DNA of 64,000 bases from Sequoia sempervirens (lineage: Eukaryota > Streptophyta > Pinopsida > Cupressales > Cupressaceae). Location of the stretch: positions 154,057,797 to 154,121,796 of the forward strand of contig VDFB02047230.1 in the NCBI GenBank assembly GCA_007258455.2, written 5' to 3'. This document shows, one piece after another, positions 1 to 10,018 of the stretch. Numbering within the stretch: the stretch's first letter is position 1; every line of letters begins with the position of its first letter. The translations under genes were made by a program, and so were the position numbers. The notes beneath the pieces were generated by a model. The model was not told the origin of the DNA and did no database searches. It saw only the letters and a list, made by a program, of their open reading frames with translations.

Positions 1-2510
1 AAGATGTAAACAAAAAATAGAGTTTGAAAATAGTGATCCCAAAGTAAATATGACTAGATGTACAAGAGAATTCTAGACAATATATAATAGAGATCCAATA
101 CATATGGTAGAAACATTGAGAGAATGAAATAACTTAAGATCATGAAGAAATCTTAGATGAAATTCAAATAAGTTGATGAACCACCAAACTTGATAAATAA
201 AATATAAGAAATAGAGGATTGAGAAACTATATAAGTATTAATATAGTTTGGTCACCAAAGGATACTAATTTAATGATATTTGTGTGTAAGAAGGATGTTG
301 ATCATTTCAAAGATTTAAATATGAAAGAAAGAGAATGAAGGATCTAGTGAAGGCTCTATTGAGGTATGTTCTTGGGTACTATCCCTTGATCAAGAAGTTA
401 TATGGTCAAAGCAAATAGTTATAATCATTAATGTCTTATTGTTTTGAGTCTAGTAAATCAATTCCCATGAGTTTTTGTACTTCAAGTGTGTTATGCTAAA
501 GTTAGCCAATACAAAGGATGTATTTGTGATTAGTACCATAGGTCTTACATGGTAGGAAGAAGAACTAAGGAATAATTAATTATGAGGTCTCTTTATGTTG
601 TATATGCACTCATTAATGGAGACCAAACATACATGGTCACTCTTGTGGTAAATATTGATAATCTTAATAGATTTGTAAATGTCAAATGATGGTAATTCTA
701 TAAGTGTAGAATGATGGTTATGCTAGTTCTAGCTAGGTGGCACTGGCTTGTTTAGATGTTTCAACTATAAACTTGTGATTGGCCCCATTGGAGTTGTTGT
801 ATATTCTTTATATATGTAAATATGTAGTTAATTTAATATATATATGGTCTTGTGGAAGGAATTTGACTATTTTTTCTAGTGGATCCTATGTGTGATAACT
901 AACTCTCTATAATGTATGGAACATATAAGGTATATAACTAATTTAGTACATGATAAGAATGCGATCTAGAGAAGACTAGATGCCCAGATCTATTCACCTT
1001 ACCATCACCCCATGAAACTATATGCTTTGTTGGGAGGGTATCCATGTGGAATAATAGATTAGATGATTGGATTATCCCTATAAATTTAGTAGCCTTGATC
1101 TTATGGTGTCCAAAATTAAGTGAAGTCTAATCCGTTACATAGATAATTGAATTGAAGGTTGGTTACAACTTATACACTATATGCATTATTCATAGTAAAC
1201 TCCTAGATTAACCCTATTCAATTTTAATATGCACATAGGGTACTAAGCATTGAAACTAATACTAATAGGTCCTAGAGATCGTCACATGGTCATTTGATGG
1301 AGAATTGAAAAATTGATAACTCTATATTCTTGTATAAAATTTGAGACTATTGGCTTGCAAGAATGATTTTAAGTTTAGCAACTAGAAAACACGGACCTCA
1401 AGTTGAGTTTGGATTGTTAGTGCAAGTACATGTAATTAAGTTGTATTTCACCTTCAAAGGAATTCCAAGGATTTTAACATTGATTCATGAATGGATAATG
1501 AACATCCCACTCCATGTATAATACTTGAAATTTTATTAGAGTTACATCATCCCTTGGAGGGATTAACAATTTTTTTAACTTATTTTATTATGATTTTATA
1601 ATGCTAGTTGTATATTGAAGTGAATCCTTATCACTAGAGTCCTAATATTCCAATGTAATTAATGCCATTGTGTTCATACGTGTGTAGTGTGTAATGCCAC
1701 ATAGTCAAAGAATTGACTTAGGTCCCTATTGTTTCCTAATTTAGGAATAAGATGAGATATCAATCATTAATATGTAAACTAAAAGTTCAAGGAATCTATC
1801 AAAGCCTCATTGTATCCTAAGTCATGTTTAGGCTTGAAAATCTTCTTCATGAGATTATTTATTTAGATTTTTTTATTCTAGGTGCTTAGTTTCTTCCTCA
1901 TCTATTGACAAAAATTACTTTACTCTTTATTCTCTCCTATACCTCAACACTCTTCCTATAAAAAATGCACACTACACCTTCTACACAATGGCAAACACAT
2001 TGGGGGACATCTATACTATTTTCTACCCATCCTTAAATTTTATGGAGGATAAAAATCTCTTAGCTGCAAACTTTCACCTCTCCACAAACCAAACCTTAGG
2101 CTATGAGACCAAATTTGACACAACTATAATACAAGGTCCCAAGTGATGATGTGCCTATCATATAGAAAAGAGGCTCACAATGGAGAACACATGCCAACAA
2201 AAAAGAAGGTACTCATATATTTAATTAATACATTCAAAACTTTAACCCAAAATAATATAAAACTAAAATTTAATCATCATTCTGCACTTATATGTTCTAA
2301 AAATGAAAAAATGGTAGAGTAGAGTAACATCCTACAAAAATAATGTCAAATGAATTTAACATCTTTACAAAACCATGAATTTATTGTGAAGGTTAACAAT
2401 ATCTCTATTTTTTGACATTGAAAAACATTATAGTATATTGAAATATCTCTATCTGAATGACGAGTAGAGTACTGAGCTAAATTAAGATTTCTTTACCATT
2501 CAAATTTTTG
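1..2510. other. AT-rich intergenic sequence, nothing recognisable
   Basis: No long open frame, RNA gene or repeat structure could be recognised on either strand. The sequence is AT-rich with scattered stops in all frames and probably represents old, decayed transposon DNA. It may hold remnants too diverged to see without a database search. Confidence 0.5.
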
Positions 2511-2519
2511 GGTCTACTT

Positions 2520-3000
2520 TTTTGTATACACGTCTAGCAGGGCAGTGACAGCTACAACATCTAACAAAAACCCTCTATCGTTTATAATGCGATGGATTTC
2601 TATGCCCTATTCCAAAGCTCCCATTTATGCATATGATGGGAAGATGTTGTAAAAGGTTGTGGAGTTTTTCTTTGTACCAATCAATCACATTTGGTAAAAG
2701 GTTTCTAAATCATTTTTAAGGAATACATTTTGTGCATATGTTGCAATCAAAACATTCCATGAGACCACATTTCTATGAGGCATCTGATCAAACAATTCAT
2801 ATGCCTTGTCTATGCTTCCATGATTTTGCATACATGTCTACCCAATTTTTTTTTTATTGTAATATTTGAAAATAATTCCCCTTCTATTATGATTTGATGG
2901 ATGTCCATACCTTGATTTGAAGCTCCCATTGTCGCCATTGCAACAACCATTATGAGGTCATAATGTGAAACACCAATGTTTTAAGCGATTAGAAGGATCC
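2520..3000 (-). pseudogene. Pentatricopeptide-repeat (PPR) gene fragment, broken
   Basis: Reading the minus strand from about 3000 down gives PPR-like peptides in several frames. One is MATMGASNQGMDIHQIII (near 2940-2885). Another is GSIDKAYELFDQMPHRNVVS followed by WNVLIATYAQN (near 2820-2725). A third is MGALE, a stop, then GIEIHRIINDRGFLLDVVAV (near 2640-2560). The patterns ELFDQMP.RNVVSWN.LIA.YAQN and GIEIH are typical of plant PLS-class PPR proteins, which bind RNA in mitochondria and plastids. In-frame stops (after PSYA and in place of the Q of MGALEQG) and frame shifts break it, and no start or C-terminal E/DYW domain is visible. It is a dead fragment, perhaps a retrocopy or a piece carried by a transposon. 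Confidence 0.72.
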
Positions 3001-3355
3001 CTTCGACTTCTGTGCAAGAACAATGTGAATTTAAAGTTGACGATGATTACTGTTTGAACAAGAACACGTGACACTTACGATAGGAATGGGCCCACATCTA
3101 CCACCTAAGCAATCAAACCAACTTTAGAGCGTGTTGGTTAAGCCTAGCCCAATGAAAGCCACCACCCCTTCCACGAGGCCAAAATACTTCGAATCTAGTT
3201 CAAAACTTCACTCCACTTAGATTTTGAGGACCTTTTCTTTAGAATGGGCATCCTAGGTACTTACTAGGAAACTTAACAATTTCCAAAACTAAGATTCTCT
3301 AGATATTTCCAATTTGTTTAGGCAAGAACCTTATATAAATAGAATTATTGACTTA

Positions 3356-3551
3356 TGATGGATTTAAAAATAAATGAGTAGATACTCACAACACAGAAAT
3401 TTACACCAAAAAACTCACTTTTATTATTGATATAGATGTATATTTATACAAGTTAACATAAAACTAAATCACATAACTACTACCACTCATACATAACTGC
3501 CTTGTTAATAGATAACAAAAAACTAATTATGACAATGTTTATTATCCTGTA
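3356..3551 (-). repeat. 3' LTR of the small LTR element
   Basis: It matches 6178-6357 with scattered substitutions and small indels. Seen on the plus strand it begins TGATGGATTT. The other edge, next to the polypurine stretch, is mutated from the expected TACA to TGTA. Confidence 0.7.
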
Positions 3552-4080
3552 TACTCCCCCATAATAAACATTGGAAAAAAATGGTAAAAATGGTGAATCT
3601 ATGTTCTTCAATCGTCTATGCATTCACTATGAAATCAAGGATGATCAAACTATAGTTGACCATCATCATTAACTCTTTTGGTACTCAAGTTCTCCTCCAT
3701 TGACAATGTCCTGCAACCTCAATCTTAGGACTTATCACACAATCCAACCATAAACCTACAACTTTCTTGATATCTTACAAGACAATATCTGTTACTCTTC
3801 ATGAACCACCAAACCTTGCTTGATTATTCTCATCTTTGATTTAAACAAATATTGATATTTGTATAATCGTTTGAGCATATTTATAATCTTTTACCAATTT
3901 GATCCATGTCTCCATCCACAATTCATTCACATACATTTTGTCATATATGCATTTTTCACTCTTTATGCCAACACACCTTTTCAAAATGATTTGTTAAACC
4001 ACATATGCGACAAGGATGTATATCCCAACACCTATCCATTGTATTTCCCTTCATTTTACAATGAGAATGTATTGCACACA

Positions 4081-4793
4081 TTACATTTCTTGAACAAATT
4101 TATTTGAACCTATAACAACTGTAATATCATTCCCTTTACCTGTGACATAACCCAAACATTCATACTTTGGCCTCCTAATTGATTCAATTGGCTTTGTGAT
4201 TCCTTGTGCATGTTTAGCTAATCCTTGACCTGTATATCCCATTCTTTACATGATTTTGAAACTAATATTCTTCTCATTACAACTAACAGGATTTTCAAAT
4301 TCAAACATATGATCTTCATCTTTATACTCTTCATCAAAAATAACTTTAATGATATTACACAAACCAATTGACTAATCAAAAGAAAAACACAACTCTTCCA
4401 TGCTACATGAAAAATCACAAACAAATGCTTTTTTATTTCAAAAAATTAATTTCTTTTTGACATGATTCAAGCAACTGATCTAATTGAATGTTTTGTGCCT
4501 TCAACCTAGATATCTCATCATTTTGTAATCTATTTTTCTCTTTTATCTTTTTCAAATCATCATTCTTCTTTCCCCTTCTTTAAACAATTTCAATCTATCT
4601 TCTAATTCACCATTTTTTGTTTTAACATTGTGCAGCTCATTTTCAAGGTTATGACTTTCACATAAATATTCAATCTTTTCTTGTGAGCTTCCTTAATATC
4701 TACTATCAATTGAGAATTATTTTGTTTAACTTCCAATAATTTGTCTTCTAAAACATCTTTTTCCTTTCTTATTCTTTTACCAAATTTTCCCAT
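4081..4793 (-). pseudogene. Element-encoded protein with coiled coil and G-patch, broken
   Basis: On the minus strand, 4793-4605 encodes a charged, probably coiled-coil peptide (MGKFGKRIRKEKDVLEDKLL...). Further downstream, 4242-4085 encodes MGYTGQGLAKHAQGITKPIE followed by SIRRPKYECLGYVTGKG. This matches the G-patch pattern (GYxGxGLGxxxQGIxxPIExxxRPKxxGLGY), a glycine-rich module that in known proteins binds RNA or activates DEAH helicases and that also follows the protease in some retroviruses. A stop (TAA) lies two codons before the MGY, and the two parts sit in different frames, so the gene is inactive here. The peptide DEDHMFEFENPVSCNEKNIS precedes the stop in the same frame. The product was probably a gag-like or accessory protein of the element. 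Confidence 0.6.
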
Positions 4794-6177
4794 TTATTCA
4801 ACCTTACCATCTCCAAAAAATAAAACACACCCTTATTTTCCTTATTATTCCAATACATACAATACACCCTTAATTTTTCTTATTACTTCAATGCATACAA
4901 TACCAAACCCCACAAAAAAATTTAGTCACCTTTTATCTCCTATTCTAGAAAATAAACATCATAAACTATAACAAAATATTGCAAAATATTATGGAAAACT
5001 CACAACCTCTACCTTAAATATGTCTATGCACTTGTTTTGTGGTTGTTAAATAAAAGTTTCATAAGACCATTCATAAACAACTCATATGGTGCCTTCAAAT
5101 CTCACACATTACAAACAATCTACACTTTTTGTAGAATCTGATGCCAAAAAATAAAACAAGACAAATGACAGTAATAAAATAGTAGAAAAAATCCTTACTC
5201 CAATTTATTTGTTTTAAAATATGAGGATCTCCCTTCTCAAGAGCTTGGATTGGAATTGCCTTCGGATTGAAAACAAGCAACAAACACTTTGATTATGCTC
5301 AACTTATATACTAGAAAATTGCACTTCTTTCCATCAATCCTTCAAATAGTACTCATGCCTTTTGTAAACTTCAAATCTGATCAAATAAATAAATGTTTAT
5401 CCAATACAAATAACTACAAATAATATTGCATAATTTGACACCTTATTCTCCCATACTTCCTTTGTGCAACATGTTAATTAGTGCCTCCAAATAGTTCTAC
5501 ACATCATTGAATGTCCAAAATATGTCCAACATTGAAAATTAAAGCCGTTTCCTATGCCTTTCAAACCTACCTTTAACCATACATAGCAAAATTTCAATGT
5601 TTAGGAACATGAATTTTGATACGCCACTTCATATCTCCATAATGCTTTCTTATTGCAAACTTCTCCTCACATTTCAAACAATGTTGCTCAACATGATTAT
5701 GATATATCAATCACATATTACAAAATCTTAAAAATGAAGAAAATTATTGATTGCAAAAATGGAGGATGTGAACATTTATTATAGGGCAACAAATTATTCC
5801 ATGTAGTTTGAACTCAATTCAATTTCTTTCCATAGATTTCTTCTCCAATGTTTCCTTAAAACTTCCATTCAATGCATCCCGAGAGGTAAATGAATGAGAA
5901 AAAGGAAACACTGAAGTGAATTGGGATTGCCTCATACCACACGATTCAACAATAGCAACGAGAAAAATTGTTTTCGTTTGTGTTGCAAAGAAAGTATCAT
6001 GGATCAAACAATTCCTATCGATAGCCTGATCTCTCTCATCTACCTCATAACCCAATCGATACTTCTTCATCAAACTACAACATTTTTTTTACAGTCTCCT
6101 TTCATTTTAGACACAACTTTTCATCCATATCCAACCATCATACACAGGTGCAAATCTACATATGCCTTGATACCAAA

Positions 6178-6357
6178 TGATGGATTAAAAAAATAATAAA
6201 CAAATATAGACAACACAAAAATTTACACTAAAAACTCATTTTTTTAATCATTGATATAAATATCTATTTATAGAAGTTAACATAAAACTAAATCACATAA
6301 CTACTACCACCATACATGTTAACAAAAACTGATTATGACAATATTTATCATCCTACA
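6178..6357 (-). repeat. 5' LTR of the small LTR element
   Basis: Partner of 3356-3551. The primer binding site abuts it at 6164-6177 (plus-strand GCCTTGATACCAAA). Confidence 0.7.
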
Positions 6358-6597
6358 AACTTACTCATTTACCTTTTGTCCTATCGAAATTGTAGCTTCC
6401 CTAATCATGGCCTCACCGAATAAGGTATCATCTGCAAATTGTAGATGTGATGTTGCCGATAACCCTTAAAGCTTGCAATCCTTTTAAGGTTTCCATCTCT
6501 AGCATTCTTTTTAAAACTTCTACTTAAAAACTTTTGCTAATAGAAAGGGGGATAATAATTTAGTTGGATACTTAATAGGTACGCGTCAATATTTTTA

Positions 6598-6870
6598 AAA
6601 GAGTGTGAAAGGATAGAATGACAAGATTTTCGCGTGTTGGGCCACATCATTGTTGGCGTAAACTTCACGCTACCTACTGAAAAAGCCTCAGAAATTTCTT
6701 CTCTTCAAAAAGACAAGAAAAGATTCCATGTCTTCATAATTATGAATGGCTGATCATTCACGCGGTTTCGTACACACTATTTTGACTCTGCCAATGACAA
6801 GAAAAGATTCCATGTCTTTATCATCTATTTTTTCCTGGAACTCCTGCGTGTTCTGTATCTTTTACAGGTC
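6598..6870 (+). repeat. Orphan copy of the TNL upstream region
   Basis: This stretch matches the sequence upstream of the TNL gene (about 9087-9390). Both contain GTGTGAAAGGA, TTGGCGTAAACT.CACGCTAC, AGAAATTTCTTCT, ATTCACG.GGTTTCG.ACACA and TTATCATCT. In the gene copy this region ends about 50 bp before the start codon. Here no TIR coding sequence follows, so it looks like the remains of a tandemly duplicated TNL that lost its body. Confidence 0.7.
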
Positions 6871-7160
6871 CTTAATTTCATTCTAGCCCAAGAATTTGCT
6901 ACAGTTGTCCAACGATAGTGATTGAAGGACAAATTTGTTTCTTGTGAACTTTGTTGACAGCTTTCCTGAGCTGTCTTTCAATCTCAAAGTTTCTTCTTCA
7001 ATAAAGAATAATTAAGCATCGATAATACAGGAAAAAAACAAGATAATGCTAAGTATTCATTGGTTACCAGTGGCAACAATAACAACCAATGTAGATGCCT
7101 AGTGGGTTATCAAGCATTAGTGTGGGTAGTGGAGGGTGGAACCATAAGCAAATAGTCTCT

Positions 7161-7336
7161 TTAATAATCAAGATTTCTGGATAAAACTGTGTGCGATTTT
7201 TTCCATAAACGTTTCGGATCATACTCCATGATCCATCATTAGGATGATTAGCAGATAGAGAGAGATCATGGAGTATGATCCGAAACGTTGATGGAAAAAA
7301 TTGCACACAGTTTTATCCAAAAATCTTGATTATTAA
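7161..7336. repeat. Long near-perfect inverted repeat (hairpin), arms about 72 bp
   Basis: The left arm (7161-7232) begins TTAATAATCAAGATTT and ends CATACTCCATGATC. The right arm (7264-7336) begins GATCATGGAGTATG and ends AAATCTTGATTATTAA. The arms differ at only a few positions, and a 31-bp loop separates them. A 12-bp direct repeat AAATAGTCTCTT occurs at 7150-7161 and 7368-7379, close to the edges. It may be a foldback/MITE-like insertion or a small-RNA precursor; transcription cannot be judged from sequence. Confidence 0.8.
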
Positions 7337-7379
7337 TGATCATGGACTGTGGAAACAAAATGTTATTAAATAGTCTCTT

Positions 7380-9086
7380 CCTTGGAAATGATGCCAAGAG
7401 AGGAGAGAAGCTTTATTTCAATTTTTAAAATGGAAAATTTGTTGGTTTTTATCCTTTTCATGATAGGTGGATCATTTTTTGTCACAAGTTTTTTGCTTTT
7501 TTGATTTACATATTTAGAGGAAAAAATCTTGTGACAAATAGAAAATGAGTAGAATTTTTTTTTGATGTGTTTCTAATGTTTTGGGCATTGTTAATGTGTC
7601 TTTGTGATGGGTGGGGACTTTGTTTTGAGGGTTTTTGTGTTGGACACGTATGGATGCATGTGTTTGTTGTGCTCCTTGAAATCAAAATATGCACAATTTT
7701 TATTAATTTCCACCAGTAATTTCTTATATGAATATTTTGTGAAGGAAAACTTAAACTGTGAATGCTTTCCTCTTGTTCATTTGTAGTTGATTTTGAAGAT
7801 CAATAATAATAATGTTTTCCTATGCGTAGTAGACACTAGCATTCTAGATTGCCAATGAAGGAGGCTTAGGGTGAGATTGCTAGTTCTTTGCAGGGTTAAT
7901 TTACTGTAGTCTGGTCATATCATATGCTACTTTTGTAGCCTTATTTTATTTCCTTCCAATATCAATTCTTTTATAGAGTATTACTCTTTTATGATTTTCA
8001 TTCTCCTATGAAGAAGATATCAGACTTTGTCTCAAAATAAAGACTTTAATTTGAGGGGGCTTGGTTGATTGCATTGACTTGGTACACTTATCTACAAAAA
8101 CTTCCAAGTCAACTTGATTAATAAAATTTGTACTTCATTTCGGTGAAAGGGGAAGTTAGCTAGCAAGTTCAATATGCAGTTATATTAACCACCCAAATCT
8201 CTTGATATGATATTTAAAAGCATTAGCCACCCAAATATGTTGGTATGATATTTGAAAGCATTCACCTAAATGATTTAGATGAGGATTTTTAATATTTGGG
8301 TTCCTTCCCTAAGCTTGATTAACCTTCATTATGGTTTTCAAAGTCTATGGTAGTATCAATTTCAAATCTCCATTCTTTCTTTTTGGATTTATTGAGGCTC
8401 AAATGTGCACCTTCTCTCATGGATTCCAAAGAGCAAGCAACACTCTTTAAAAAGCTCTTGATAGAAACAATAGTTCTTCCATCACTACACAAAAAAGTGG
8501 CGTAAAATACGAGCTGTATGGAAAGTTGGGCGTGCTCTAGAGGAAAGAATTGAACCCCTAACCACCTGCATTCTGATGAAGGATAAAACTAAAAAAAATA
8601 AATGAATATGCTTTTAGAAAATGATATATTTGATTTATGACTCAGATATCAGAGTATTAATACATGTTTGAGCAAAAAGTAAAACAACAAAATATTTTTA
8701 CCACACACTTTGCAAATTTCCAAGTAGATATTATATGATGTTAAATGCTATTATATCCGATTTACAATTGATAAAATAGACAAAAACACCCACATATCAA
8801 ACACGCAAGATGATCTACATCGTCTTACATCCCTTTTGAAACAAGTGAAGATGTCAAATCTATCAAAACAACTCAATTCACTTTAAAGAGGGAACGTCTT
8901 GAAAGTAACTATAAAGACTCAAAATAAAATTGTAAAATCAATAATAATAAAATCAAATTATAATGTATTACATTTAAAATATTCCATCGAAATAGGGGCA
9001 AAACCTAGGAAAAGAGGTATGTTTTTCTCATATAATTTTATACGAACTTAATAATTTAACGAATACTGCATACACGTCAACAGCTT
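7380..9086. other. Intergenic, no recognisable gene
   Basis: AT-rich sequence with only short open frames that lack family motifs. CACTACACAAAAAAGTGG near 8484 resembles a CACTA-type terminus, but I found no partner end. Confidence 0.4.
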
Positions 9087-9442
9087 TAAAAAAGTGTGAA
9101 AGGACGGAACAACGAAATTGTCGCGTCTTCGGCCACACTATTCTTGGCGTAAACTCCACGCTACTGAAAAACCCTGAGAAATTTCTTCTTTCCAAAAAGC
9201 TAAGAAAATATTTCCATGTGTTGATAATTATGGTTGTCTCGTCCATTTTGAATGGCAGAGACGCTGCTCATTCACGTGGTTTCGAACACACCATTTTGAA
9301 TGCCCGAGCCCTTGACTCCTCTTTAACTGTGCTCGATTTGAAGGTTTTATCATCTGTTTTCCCCTGTAACCCTTCCCTTCATCTGTAGGAAACCAAAACC
9401 CCTCTTTCCTTCTTCTCTCGTTGTTCGGTTCAGTCTAATTAA
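9087..9442 (+). promoter_or_regulatory. TNL upstream region (promoter and 5' leader)
   Basis: The 350 bp before the start codon are less AT-rich than the flanks and are duplicated at 6598-6870. No clear TATA box or transcription start could be fixed. A pyrimidine-rich stretch (TTTCCTTCTTCTCTCGTTG, about 9405-9423) just upstream of the ATG is the kind often seen in plant leaders. The assignment rests on position and on the duplication. Confidence 0.45.
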
Positions 9443-10018
9443 ATGGAAATGGCTTCCTCTTCCATATCTAGGCAAAATCTAACTCAACCAGAAAATGCCT
9501 TTGATGGGCTTGCACCTTATTTTGAACCTAAATCTACAGAGCCCTGGGACATATTTATTAATCATCGTGGCTGTGATGTGAAACACACATTAGCCACTAC
9601 CATCTACAAAATATTTCATTCCATGGCATTGCATGTTTTTCTAGATAAGGATGCCCTTGAGGCTGGCGATTCTTTTCCTGCAGAGATACAACACGCCATA
9701 ACTAGTGCTACCCTTCACTTCGCCATTTTTTCTCCCAACTATGCCCAATCCGCATGGTGTTTGGCTGAACTGTCTTTAATGCTCGAAACTGGTAAAAGAG
9801 TCGTTCCCATTTTCTATCATGTTGAGCCCTCAGATCTCAGACGGATTGATCAAGGAAAAGGAAAATATGCCCATTCATTCTTAGAGCATGAAAAGAAGGG
9901 CAGATACACATCAGAAATGCTTGGTGCGTGGAAAAAGGCACTCAACCGCAGTTCATTCCTACACGGCTACCAGGTCAACAATAATGAGTATGTATTATTT
10001 TCTCTATTTCTTCGATAG
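9443..10018 (+). other. Possible TIR-only product by retention of intron 1
   Basis: If intron 1 (9988-10120) is not removed, the reading frame continues for ten codons after the donor and stops at 10018. This gives a 191-residue protein with a complete TIR domain and no NB-ARC. Truncated TIR proteins made by alternative splicing of the first TNL intron are known in plants and can trigger cell death. No transcript evidence is available here. Confidence 0.35.

Larger units (their letters stand above)
3356..6358 (-). mobile_element. Small non-autonomous LTR retroelement with about 0.2-kb LTRs
   Basis: Two direct repeats, 3356-3551 and 6178-6357, share most of their sequence, including the core TTAACATAAAACTAAATCAC. 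On the minus strand the element reads 5' LTR (6357 to 6178, starting TGTAGGATGA and ending ATCCATCA), primer binding site TTTGGTATCAAGGC (6177-6164, close to the initiator-Met consensus TGGTATCAGAGC), internal region, polypurine stretch TATGGGGGAGTA (3562-3551), then the 3' LTR. ACTTA lies just outside both ends (3351-3355 and 6359-6363), a plausible target-site duplication. The 2.6-kb internal region is too short for a full gag-pol and shows no RT or integrase, so the element is non-autonomous. The superfamily is uncertain. Confidence 0.72.

Noticed and set aside
8484..8510. CACTACACAAAAAAGTGG as a CACTA-transposon end
   Set aside because: A single occurrence, no inverted partner, no target duplication and no transposase nearby.
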